This document shows positions 1-6,045 of a DNA stretch of 8,455 nt, piece after piece. The position numbers and the translations under genes are program-made. The notes beneath the pieces are model-generated. The model was not told the DNA's origin, did not search any database, and saw only the letters and a list, made by a program, of their open reading frames with translations. The stretch is from a bacterium (GTDB lineage: Bacteria > JAUVQV01 > DATDCY01): positions 1 to 8,455 of the forward strand of contig DATDCY010000266.1 of assembly GCA_036524115.1 (NCBI GenBank), read 5' to 3'. Position 1 is the stretch's first letter, and every line of letters starts with the position of its first letter.

Positions 1-1281
1 GCGCGCGCCTTCGAGAGCGTCGCCCTCCTGATTGCGCCGCTCTTCGTAGCCCGCGCCGTCCCGCTGGCGGGGACGCTGCTCGGCAGCGGCGCGGTCTTCG
101 GGGCCCTCGCCGCGGCGATCTTCTCCGGCCGCTTCCCCGCCTGCTTCGTGGATGGCCAGGGCCTGACGGGCTTCAAGATCGGCAGCGAGTACATGATCGT
201 GCTGACCCTGGCGGGGGCCCTGCTCCTGCTCGCGCGGCGCAGGGGCTGCTTCGAGCCGCCGGTGTTCAGGGCCCTCGCGCTCTCGATCGTCTTCAAGATC
301 GGCACCGAGGTCTCGTTCACCCTCTACACCGACGTCTACGGCTTCTCGAACCTCATCGGCCACCTGCTGAAGCTCGTCTCGATCGCGCTCATCTACCGGG
401 CGCTGGTCGAGACCGCCATCGCTCGCCCCTTCGAGCTGCTCTTCCGCGAGCTCAAGCACAGTGAGGCGGCGCTGCAGGCCGAGAACATCGAGCTGGCGCA
501 GGCGCAGGAGGCGCTGCGGCGCAAGAACGAGGAGCTCGCGGCGCTCATCGCCGAGAAGAACGAGCTGCTCGGCATCGCCGCGCACGACATCCGCTCGCCC
601 CTGGCGGCGATCGGGATGTACGCCACGCTGCTGTCACGGACGCTTGCGGCACGGGGAGACGCGGAAGGGCTGCGCCTGCTCGCGGTCATCCGGCGGACGA
701 ACGACCGGGCCTTCGCCATGGTCAGCAACGTGCTCGACATGACGGCGATCGAGTCCGGCAGGCTGCGGCTGGAGGCGAGGTCGCACGATCTGCGCCGCCT
801 CGTCGAGGAGATCCTCGAAGTCCAGCGGTCGCTCGCGCAGGGCAAGGGGATCGAGATCGACTTCGAGTGCGAGGAGGTCGCGCCCGCCTGCGTCGACCCG
901 GCGCGGTTCGAACAGGTCCTCTCGAACCTGCTCTCGAACGCGTTGAAGTTCTCACCGGCGGGAACCCGGGTGACGGTGCGTCTCTTCGGCAGGGACGGAC
1001 GCGCCGCCGTCAGCGTGCACGACCAGGGGATCGGGATAGCACCCGAGTCGCTGGGCAGGATCTTCCTGCCCTTCGCGACCGCGGCGGCGGAGGGGACCGC
1101 CGGGGAGCGCTCCACCGGCCTGGGCCTCGCAATCGTCAAGAAGATCGTCGAATCCCACGGCGGGCGCATCGAGGTCGACTCCGCGGTCGGGGGCGGCTCG
1201 ACCTTCACCGCCCTCTTTCCGCTCGCCCCCCCGGAGACGGGGGTCGCGGACGGCGCGAGTGGTCGGGACGAGAGGATGTGA
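1..1281 (+). CDS. MASE3-domain sensor histidine kinase, 5'-truncated by window edge
   Basis: Membrane-bound sensor kinase that would autophosphorylate on His and pass phosphate to an unidentified response regulator. The reading frame is open from base 1 with no start needed, so the gene begins outside the window; 426 residues are visible. The first ~140 residues are hydrophobic segments with MASE3-like sequence (FKIGSEYMIV, FTLYTDVYGFSNLIGHLLKL), a membrane sensory domain of unknown ligand. A Glu/Ala-rich coiled coil follows (about 464-560). The HisKA H-box is AAHDIRSPL with the phospho-acceptor His at 583-585. The HATPase_c domain shows an N-box (FEQVLSNLLSNALKF), a G1 box (DQGIGI) and a G2 box (STGLGLAIVKK). 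There is no receiver domain and no regulator gene in view. A GTG at 148 is the first start-like codon but lies inside the MASE3 homology. It converges on the ABC operon, and its last 330 bp are antisense to the ATPase frame. Class confidence is high; the signal sensed is unknown. Confidence 0.93.
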   Translation, partial: ARAFESVALLIAPLFVARAVPLAGTLLGSGAVFGALAAAIFSGRFPACFVDGQGLTGFKIGSEYMIVLTLAGALLLLARRRGCFEPPVFRALALSIVFKIGTEVSFTLYTDVYGFSNLIGHLLKLVSIALIYRALVETAIARPFELLFRELKHSEAALQAENIELAQAQEALRRKNEELAALIAEKNELLGIAAHDIRSPLAAIGMYATLLSRTLAARGDAEGLRLLAVIRRTNDRAFAMVSNVLDMTAIESGRLRLEARSHDLRRLVEEILEVQRSLAQGKGIEIDFECEEVAPACVDPARFEQVLSNLLSNALKFSPAGTRVTVRLFGRDGRAAVSVHDQGIGIAPESLGRIFLPFATAAAEGTAGERSTGLGLAIVKKIVESHGGRIEVDSAVGGGSTFTALFPLAPPETGVADGASGRDERM

Positions 1282-1983
1282 ATCCGGCGCCGGACCGGCG
1301 AGGATCCGGCCGTCACGCATCTCGAGCACGCGGTGCCCGAGCCGGGCGATCTCGGGGTTGTGCGTGACCATGACGATGGTCAGGCCTTCCCGCGCGTTCA
1401 GATCGGCGAGCACCGCACCGATCTCCGCGGCCCGCCTCGTGTCCAGGTTCCCGGTCGGCTCGTCCGCGAGAAGGATCCGGGGCCTGTTGACTAGGGCCCG
1501 GGCGATGGCGACCCGCTGCATCTCCCCGCCGGAGATCTGGCCGGGGAGATGGTTGCGACGGTTGGCGATGCCCAGGCGCTCGAGGATGGCGAGGGCGTCG
1601 CCGTCAGCCCGCGGGCTGCGGTGGAACGTCAGGGGCAGCAGGACGTTCTCGAGGACCGTGAGGGTCGGGATCAGGAAGAAGCTCTGGAAGATGTAGCCGA
1701 AGGTCTCGCGCCTGATGCGCGTGAGGGCCCGCTCGGAGAGCGGCCTGCCCGCCGCGACGATCGGCCGCCCGTCCACGTCCAGCTCGCCGCCGGTGGGGTT
1801 GTCGAGGCAGCCGAGGAGATTGAGGAGCGTCGTCTTCCCGGACCCGGAAGAGCCGACGAAGGACACGAACTCCCCGGGGAGCACGCGCAGGGAGACGTCG
1901 TCAACCGCGCGCACCTCCTCGCTGCCCCGGAAGTACGTCTTGGAGAGGGCGCGGGCCTCGATGGAGCAGTGCGGCCCGTTCAT
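952..1983 (-). CDS. LolD/MacB-type ABC transporter ATP-binding protein with antisense-encoded C-terminal tail
   Basis: Cytoplasmic ATPase that would power the permease encoded just upstream. Start: ATG at 1981-1983, preceded by a good Shine-Dalgarno (GAGGTG) and overlapping the permease stop as ATGA. Of 343 residues, 1-230 are a complete ABC domain: Walker A GSSGSGKTT (44-52), Q-loop Q100, signature ISGGEMQ (150-156, a variant of LSGGQ), Walker B with D174-E175 (LLADEPTGNLD) and H-loop H208 (MVTHNPE). This is the family of LolD and the MacB ATPase domain, normally about 220-250 residues. Residues 235-343 are a Gly/Pro/Arg-rich tail with no recognisable domain, lying wholly antisense to the kinase catalytic domain. 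The ABC fold ends about 13 bp before the kinase stop codon, so the tail looks like read-through into a neighbour without a stop. The natural end could instead be near 1205-1290 if the sequence carries an indel (C7 run at 1226-1232). The ATPase assignment is certain; the 3' end is doubtful. Confidence 0.88.
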   Translation of the reverse strand: MNGPHCSIEARALSKTYFRGSEEVRAVDDVSLRVLPGEFVSFVGSSGSGKTTLLNLLGCLDNPTGGELDVDGRPIVAAGRPLSERALTRIRRETFGYIFQSFFLIPTLTVLENVLLPLTFHRSPRADGDALAILERLGIANRRNHLPGQISGGEMQRVAIARALVNRPRILLADEPTGNLDTRRAAEIGAVLADLNAREGLTIVMVTHNPEIARLGHRVLEMRDGRILAGPAPDSHPLVPTTRAVRDPRLRGGERKEGGEGRAAPDRGVDLDAPAVGFDDLLDDCEAQAGGALPGGPLRRRGREGQEDPAQRLGCYPDPLVVHADGGASVPAEETHRHPGSRR

Positions 1984-3173
1984 CGCCCCACCTCGCTGCG
2001 GATGGACTCCAGCGGCCGCACCCGTCCCGCGCGCCAGGCCGGGTAGACCCCGCTGAGGAGGCCGATGGCGAGGATCGTCCCGAGGGTGACGAGGGCGAGG
2101 CGGACGTCGATCTGGACGAGCCCGCCGCTCGGGGCGAAGGGGAGCACCCGCCGGATGAGCAGCTCCGTGAGCCGCGCCAGCCCGAGCGCGAGCAGGACGC
2201 CGGCGGCGCCCCCCGTCAGGCAGAGCACGAGCGTCTCGAGCCAGACCAGCCTGAAGATGTCGCCGGGCATGGCGCCGATCGTCTTGAGGATGCCGATCTC
2301 CTGGTAGCGCTCCAGGACCGACATCAGGATCGTGTTGACGACGCCCACCATGGCGATGAGGATCGCGATCACCGCGATGGAGAGGACCATCACCTTTGCA
2401 GTCGCGACAAGGCTCATGATGGTCTGCCGCACCTGGGCCATGCTCACGACCTGCACGTCCGGCAGCTGGTAGAGCCGCTCCTCGAAGGCCGACGAATTGG
2501 CGTCCTTCCTGAGCTTGATGCCGATGCCGGTCAGCTCCCCCTGGCGCTCGAAGATCCTCTGGAGCGTCCGGATCGGGAGAAAGAGCGTGCCGTCGTCCTG
2601 GGTGCCGCTGCGCTTGAGGATCCCCACCACCTTCAGCTCGACGCCCTTCTCCGGGATGAGGGTCTTGTCCCCGACCTCGCGCTGCTCGAGCTCGGCGGCC
2701 TCGTAGCCCATCACGACCTCGAGGGCCTCGTCGTTGCTGAACCACCCCCCCTGCCGGAACTGGAGGAAGGACTTCATCCGGGGAAAGGTCTGCGGGTCCA
2801 CGCCGACGAAGGCGCTGATCCCGCCGCTCTCCCCCTTGTCCGGGTCGAAGACGGCCTGCATCAGCATCGGCGTGATCGTCTCGACGGCAGGGTCGCGCGC
2901 GACGTCGCCCAGGATCGCCTCCTTCATGTAGCGCAGCCCGGTGCCGCCCTTGAGCATCATCGTGGCGGCCTCGTAGGGGCAGCCCTTGGCGGTGACGATC
3001 AGCTGGAAGCCCATGTTGTCGATGTCGCGGCTGAGCGCCTGCTGGTAGCCGCGGTTGAAGCCGAGCAGGCTGATGAGCACCCAGGCCGAGAGCGCGATCC
3101 CGACGAGGGTCAGCAGGCTGCGGACCTTCTTGCGCAGCAGGTTCCTGGCGGCGAACTGGAAGCTCGAGATCAC
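1980..3173 (-). CDS. MacB/LolC/FtsX-type ABC transporter permease
   Basis: Inner-membrane subunit, 397 residues. The start is inferred as GTG at 3171-3173: its frame continues upstream with no start, and it overlaps the previous gene's stop as GTGA behind a weak G-rich SD. The topology is that of the MacB/LolC/LolE (type VII) superfamily: TM1 at about 17-38, a large periplasmic domain at about 40-255, then TM2 (258-284), TM3 (308-336) and TM4 (358-380). Conserved landmarks are NLLRKKVRSLLTLVGIALS at the N-terminus, ERYQEIGILKTIGAMPGDI after TM2, and the C-terminal GVYPAWRAGRVRPLESIR. The ATPase is a separate gene, unlike MacB. Only one permease is present, so a homodimer with two LolD-like subunits is likely, unlike the LolC/LolE heterodimer. 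The periplasmic domain carries a lone Cys (C65 in KGCPYEAA) and many Met residues (54, 72, 73, 83, 103, 105). These proteins act by mechanotransmission on periplasmic or outer-leaflet substrates. The substrate here is unknown. Confidence 0.9.
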   Translation of the reverse strand: MISSFQFAARNLLRKKVRSLLTLVGIALSAWVLISLLGFNRGYQQALSRDIDNMGFQLIVTAKGCPYEAATMMLKGGTGLRYMKEAILGDVARDPAVETITPMLMQAVFDPDKGESGGISAFVGVDPQTFPRMKSFLQFRQGGWFSNDEALEVVMGYEAAELEQREVGDKTLIPEKGVELKVVGILKRSGTQDDGTLFLPIRTLQRIFERQGELTGIGIKLRKDANSSAFEERLYQLPDVQVVSMAQVRQTIMSLVATAKVMVLSIAVIAILIAMVGVVNTILMSVLERYQEIGILKTIGAMPGDIFRLVWLETLVLCLTGGAAGVLLALGLARLTELLIRRVLPFAPSGGLVQIDVRLALVTLGTILAIGLLSGVYPAWRAGRVRPLESIRSEVGR

Positions 3174-3793
3174 GGTTTGCCCCCGAGGACGAACTCGTCC
3201 ATCAGGATGAGGTTCTTCTTCGTGGCGCGCAGCGCGGCGCGAAAGTCGATCTCCGCCCGGGGCGCCGGGTTCAGGATCGCGGCCGTCCGGCCCTGCGCCC
3301 GGCCGGTGACAACGTCGTAGCCCGCGAAATCCGCGAGCCCGAGGCCGACGAACTGGCGCCCGAACGCCGGGTCGCGCAGCTGCTTCGCGTACTGGCTGGT
3401 GAGCTTCTGGATGTAGAAGCTCCGGATGGTCCCCGCCAGATCGAGCGCCAGGAACACCTGGATCCCGCCGTACTCCCCCTTGTGGTTCACCCCGTGGATG
3501 TAGCCGACCCGCTCCTTGCCCCGGTAGATCTCGTAGATCGTGTACGGCACGTCCGCGGTCTCGTAGATGCCGCGGAATGAATCGCCGAGCCGCGACTCGA
3601 CGCGCGCGAGCAGCGGCGCGCCGCCCTTCTTGGAGATGGACATGTAGAGGGTCTTGTAGCCCGTGGCGCCGGGGAAGAGGCGCCTGACGTCCCGGTCGGG
3701 GTCGTTCAGCTCGCAGCCCACCGCGGCGAAGGCCGTGCCGCCCGGCGCGAGCGCCGCGAGGAGCACGAGAATGCACAGCGCGTCGCGTCTCAT
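3170..3793 (-). CDS. Exported FMN_bind-like periplasmic protein (flavinylation motif degenerate)
   Basis: Predicted periplasmic protein, 207 residues, with a signal peptide (MRRDALCILVLLAALAPGG, probable cleavage after AFA, 21-23). C27 just after it sits in AAVGC, a poor lipobox. The mature part follows the pattern of the FMN-binding domain seen in NqrC/RnfG/NosR: FPGA (40-43), then GYIHGVNHKGEYGGIQVFL (97-115), then LDLAGTIRSF (118-126), and a helix-rich stretch ending in FGRQFVGLGL (144-153). Where these proteins carry a Ser/Thr-Gly-Ala-Ser/Thr flavinylation motif, this one has TGRAQGRT (163-170), so covalent FMN is doubtful. The fold assignment is from pattern only. The gene starts 2 bp after the beta-barrel stop with no clear SD, suggesting translational coupling. 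It overlaps the permease start, so a role as periplasmic partner of the transporter is plausible. It could alternatively be a family known only as a hypothetical protein. Confidence 0.75.
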   Translation of the reverse strand: MRRDALCILVLLAALAPGGTAFAAVGCELNDPDRDVRRLFPGATGYKTLYMSISKKGGAPLLARVESRLGDSFRGIYETADVPYTIYEIYRGKERVGYIHGVNHKGEYGGIQVFLALDLAGTIRSFYIQKLTSQYAKQLRDPAFGRQFVGLGLADFAGYDVVTGRAQGRTAAILNPAPRAEIDFRAALRATKKNLILMDEFVLGGKP

Positions 3794-3795
3794 GG

Positions 3796-4791
3796 TCAGA
3801 TCTGGTGGTAGTAGTAGACCTGGAAGACGACGCGGTGGTCGTCATCCGCCTCGTTGTAGGAATAGAGGAGTCGCAGGGTCAGGTCCGCGGTCGCGAGCAC
3901 GGAGAGGCAGAGATCGCCCTGGAATCCCTTCTCCCCGCCGGCCTCCAGGTACTCCGGCTGGGCCTCGATCCTCCAGCGCCCCTCGCCGTCGAGCAGGACG
4001 CCGAGGCGGTAGAGGACGGCGAAGGCGCTCTCGCCCCAGAGCCGCCCCCCCTCGAGTTCGACGCGGTGCTCGAGATTGTCCCGCAGCAGCGCCGCGTCCA
4101 GGGCGACCAGACGCAGGTCGGCCGGCTCGGACTCGAGCACGGCGTTGCCCATGGTCTCCAACGTCTCGCCGGCGGCGGCCGAGAGCCCGAGCGTCCAGTT
4201 GTCGCGGTTGACCACCCCGTGGCCGACGCGGGCGGCCGCGAGCCAGTTGCCGTTGAAGCGCACGGGCGCGCCCGTCCCGGTCGTCAGGCTCCCGGCCAGG
4301 GCTCCCCACTCCGTCTCGCGGTAGACGCCGGCGCCCCAGTCGCGGTCGAAGCCGTACCCCTGCATCGCCAGCGTGCGCAGCAGCAGCGCGTGGCTGTCGA
4401 AGTACGCGCCGAGCCCGAGGGCGGGCCGGTTGTGGCCGACCCACAGATCGCCCCATCCGCCCTTGTACTTGAGAAAGGCGTTGTACACTTGGACCTCGAG
4501 CTTTGGGTCGTCCTCCTCGGGCTCCGCGTTGTATGCAAGGCGCATCTGCAGCGCGGCCGCGAGCCAGTCCCCGGCGTCCCCGGAGAGGCGGCCGAGGTAG
4601 TCGAAGCCGACGCTGGGCTTCTGCATGATCTCCCGGGGGTTCATCGAGTAGAAGATCGCCTCGTCCGCCGCGCTCGAGTAGCCGGCGACGCCCTGGGCCT
4701 CGAAGAAGAGCAGCTGGCTCGACGCGCGGGCAGCTCCGGCCCCGGCCAGGACGAGGGCCGCCGCCAGGGCGGTGCTAGATTTCAAAGGCAT
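3796..4791 (-). CDS. Outer-membrane beta-barrel protein (porin-like)
   Basis: Predicted outer-membrane protein of 331 residues, function not recognised. A Sec signal peptide (MPLKSSTALAAALVLAGAG, cleavage after ARA, about residue 23) precedes a chain rich in alternating hydrophobic and polar stretches with paired aromatics, for example DYLGRLSG, LQMRLAYN, YNAFLKYKGGWGDLWVGHN and GFDRDWGAGVYRE. It ends in VVFQVYYYHQI, an amphipathic aromatic last strand like the BamA-recognised C-terminal strand of barrels, though the final residue is Ile, not Phe. Length and pattern suit a barrel of roughly 12-16 strands. The start ATG at 4789-4791 follows GGGGCAAGT and overlaps the end of the YtkA-like gene by 17 bp. 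It is not TolC-like (no helical tunnel or coiled coils) and not LolB-like. In this operon it could be an outer-membrane pore or docking site for the MacB-type transporter; that is inference from position alone. Confidence 0.8.
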   Translation of the reverse strand: MPLKSSTALAAALVLAGAGAARASSQLLFFEAQGVAGYSSAADEAIFYSMNPREIMQKPSVGFDYLGRLSGDAGDWLAAALQMRLAYNAEPEEDDPKLEVQVYNAFLKYKGGWGDLWVGHNRPALGLGAYFDSHALLLRTLAMQGYGFDRDWGAGVYRETEWGALAGSLTTGTGAPVRFNGNWLAAARVGHGVVNRDNWTLGLSAAAGETLETMGNAVLESEPADLRLVALDAALLRDNLEHRVELEGGRLWGESAFAVLYRLGVLLDGEGRWRIEAQPEYLEAGGEKGFQGDLCLSVLATADLTLRLLYSYNEADDDHRVVFQVYYYHQI

Positions 4792-5209
4792 ACTTGCCCC
4801 GGTAGACCACTGCGCCGTCCTTGAGAAACGTGAGATAGACCTCCCACTCGCCGGGCATGCCGAAGGTGAACGGCAGCAGGTAGTCGCCCTTCTTGTTCAG
4901 CACGAAGGTCCGCTCCGGTTTCCCCCGCTGGCAGCCCATGGTCGGCATGTCGGCGTTGCCCCGGATCTCGAAGGACTGGTCCGTGCGGCCACCGGCGCCG
5001 AAGATCTGCACCTTCGCGATCGCCGTGCCCATGGTCGGCTTCTCGTTGAAGGAGAAGACGAAATGCCGTTCGGCGTCGAGCCGGACCTTCGTGCCCTGCG
5101 CGGGGATCGCTTCGAACACCAGGGGCCGCGCCTCGGGCCCGGACCCGAGCGACTCCGCGGGGGCGGCGGCGAGGAGGAGCGCCAGGACGATCTTCGCGGG
5201 TGTGCGCAT
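4775..5209 (-). CDS. YtkA-like (FixH-like) small periplasmic protein
   Basis: Exported protein of 144 residues and first gene of the operon. I chose the ATG at 5207-5209 because it begins a clean signal peptide (MRTPAKIVLALLLAAAPA, cleavage after APA at residue 18). The in-frame ATG at 5332 would add 41 charged residues in front of it. The mature domain is a small beta-sandwich of YtkA type: FSFNEKPTMGTAIAKVQIF (52-70), GNADMPTMGC (84-93), then KGDYLLPFTFGMPGEWEVYL (107-126). The pairing of a xADMPxM strand with a GMxGxWEV strand is characteristic of YtkA/FixH-like domains, which often occur beside copper or cytochrome oxidase genes. M88, M91, C93 and M118 could form a thioether/thiolate metal site, but this is inference. 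The stop is TAG at 4775-4777. Only a weak AGGA lies close before the start. Its role in the operon is unknown; a substrate- or metal-binding periplasmic partner is possible. Confidence 0.78.
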   Translation of the reverse strand: MRTPAKIVLALLLAAAPAESLGSGPEARPLVFEAIPAQGTKVRLDAERHFVFSFNEKPTMGTAIAKVQIFGAGGRTDQSFEIRGNADMPTMGCQRGKPERTFVLNKKGDYLLPFTFGMPGEWEVYLTFLKDGAVVYRGKYAFEI

Positions 5210-5234
5210 GGTCCTGGAGCCCGATTCCCCTTCT

Positions 5235-5295
5235 CCGCGGGCGGCCTTGCGCTTCGCTCCCCCGCGGTCGCGGATCTCGTCTTTCGTGAGACGAG
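5235..5295 (-). promoter_or_regulatory. Two tandem hairpins in the predicted 5' leader of the ABC operon
   Basis: Read on the minus strand, the first hairpin has 7-bp perfect arms CTCGTCT/AGACGAG at 5276-5295 (6-nt loop). The second has arms CCGCGGG/CCCGCGG at 5235-5267 (19-nt loop). They lie about 26-86 nt before the YtkA-like start codon. The first is the less likely to be chance because its arms are not purely G+C. There is no U-tract, so it is not a classical attenuator. No known riboswitch is recognised. Confidence 0.3.
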
Positions 5296-5431
5296 CCCCG
5301 GTTGTCAGGCGACCGACACACCCGCATGCCATGGGCGGGCGCTCGAACGCACCCCTCGTGTGGGTGTGCTTTCAGTTACAAGGTATGCGTCGAGGGGCGC
5401 CGCGGCAACGAGGCAATGACCCCATCCCTCA

Positions 5432-5449
5432 CCGGCCCCCGGAGGCCGG
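5432..5449 (-). terminator. GC hairpin directly downstream of the FKBP gene
   Basis: Perfect 6-bp arms CCGGCC/GGCCGG with a 6-nt loop begin 1 bp after the FKBP stop codon (5451-5453). There is no following T-run on the minus strand, so intrinsic termination is unproven; mRNA 3'-end protection is equally possible. In such GC-rich DNA the hairpin could be chance. Confidence 0.35.
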
Positions 5450-5450
5450 C

Positions 5451-6029
5451 CTACGGCTGCTTGGGCTGCGGCTCCACCGACAGAAGCGTGATGTCGTAGA
5501 TGACGACCCTTTCCTCGAGCGGGCCGCGCTCACCGAAGGCGAGCGCAGCGGGGAGGTAGACGATCCAGTGAGAGCCCTCTTTCATCAGCTTCAGTGCCTC
5601 CGCCAGGCCCGGGACGAGCCGGTCCACGGCAAACTTCTCGGACTTGCCGCCCTCGCCCGAGCTCCCGAAGACACTCCCGTCGATCAACTTCCCCTGGTAC
5701 TGCACCACGACCGTGTCACCGGGCTTGGGGGTCGCACCCTGGCCCTCGCTCACGACGCGGTACTGCACCCCGCTGGGGAGAGTGATCACCCCTTCCTGCT
5801 TGGCGTTGGCAGCCAGGAAGTTTCTCCCCTCGGCCCTGAGCTGCTCCCGCGAGACTTCACCGGCGCGCGGGCTGCCCGGTGGGGTGACCGCATTCTGGGC
5901 GACCAGCGTCGTGCGGTCGCCGCCGGAGCGCTCGGATCCCTGTGCGGTCCGCAGACCCCCATCGGCCGAGGCCTGCGCGGCCATCGTCAGTGCGGCCGCG
6001 AGTGCGAGTGACGTCAGCTGCTTGATCAT
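5451..6029 (-). CDS. Exported FKBP-type peptidyl-prolyl cis-trans isomerase
   Basis: Predicted periplasmic prolyl isomerase/chaperone, 192 residues. The start ATG (6027-6029) is chosen because AAGGGGGA lies about 7 nt upstream and a signal peptide follows (MIKQLTSLALAAALTMAAQASA); an in-frame upstream GTG would add 38 non-signal residues. After a low-complexity linker (about 25-58), a short helix (REQLRAEGRNFLAANAKQEG) and GVQYRVV lead into one FKBP domain (about 81-187), the arrangement of Mip/FkpA/FklB, but without their full N-terminal dimerisation domain. Relative to FKBP12, Y111 and F121 of the pocket are kept, but the usual Asp after F121 is Gly (VFGSS), the Trp of the I-P-G-W motif is Leu (VPGL, L142), and the Tyr of AYGERG is Phe (AFGERG). 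Family identity is firm. Catalytic strength is uncertain, and a chaperone-only role is possible. It stands alone between two hairpins, so it is probably its own transcript. Confidence 0.92.
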   Translation of the reverse strand: MIKQLTSLALAAALTMAAQASADGGLRTAQGSERSGGDRTTLVAQNAVTPPGSPRAGEVSREQLRAEGRNFLAANAKQEGVITLPSGVQYRVVSEGQGATPKPGDTVVVQYQGKLIDGSVFGSSGEGGKSEKFAVDRLVPGLAEALKLMKEGSHWIVYLPAALAFGERGPLEERVVIYDITLLSVEPQPKQP

Positions 6030-6045
6030 CCATTCCCCCTTTGCC
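6022..6045 (-). promoter_or_regulatory. Ribosome binding site and start of the FKBP gene
   Basis: AAGGGGGA precedes the ATG at 6027-6029 with normal spacing. It decides the start against the upstream in-frame GTG at 6143. A second ATG five bases nearer the SD is out of frame. Confidence 0.6.

Larger units (their letters stand above)
5210..5450. other. Intergenic region: presumed leader/promoter region of the ABC operon and 3' flank of the FKBP gene
   Basis: There are 241 bp without a convincing gene. Short frames here lack codon pattern and RBS. On the minus strand it would hold the operon's promoter and 5' leader. I found no good sigma-70 or sigma-54 match; the best is a weak TTGCCG with TACCTT about 17 bp on, around 5385-5415. 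It also contains two perfect hairpins near the first gene and one directly behind the FKBP stop, listed separately. An imperfect inverted repeat (CACCC/GGGTG arms, about 5350-5365) is too short to call an operator. Confidence 0.4.

Noticed and set aside
148-150. GTG as start of the histidine kinase
   Set aside because: The frame is open to base 1, and the upstream residues are hydrophobic and fit the MASE3 domain, so the true start is outside the window.
393-1316. Long open frame on the minus strand across the kinase gene (307 codons)
   Set aside because: It is antisense to clear kinase motifs, Ser/Arg-rich with no domain, and a usual product of GC-rich codon bias.
867-1367. Plus-strand frame of 166 codons overlapping the kinase end
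   Set aside because: Arg/Gly-rich shifted frame of the kinase. It shows what an indel in the C7 run would produce but has no start signal or domain.
1984-2745. Upstream in-frame extension of the ATPase over the permease gene
   Set aside because: The extension is Arg/Gly/Pro-rich shadow sequence. The ATG at 1983 with a strong SD begins exactly where the ABC domain begins.
3174-3845. Upstream in-frame extension of the permease
   Set aside because: It overlaps the FMN_bind-like gene in another frame and gives low-complexity sequence. The GTG at 3173 matches the usual N-terminus of these permeases.
3805-4824. Long plus-strand open frame (339 codons) opposite the beta-barrel gene
   Set aside because: It mirrors a real gene that has a signal peptide, RBS and operon context. 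The plus-strand translation is low complexity with no recognisable motif.
5210-5332. Longer start for the YtkA-like gene
   Set aside because: It would bury the signal peptide behind 41 charged residues. Part of that stretch is non-coding hairpin sequence.
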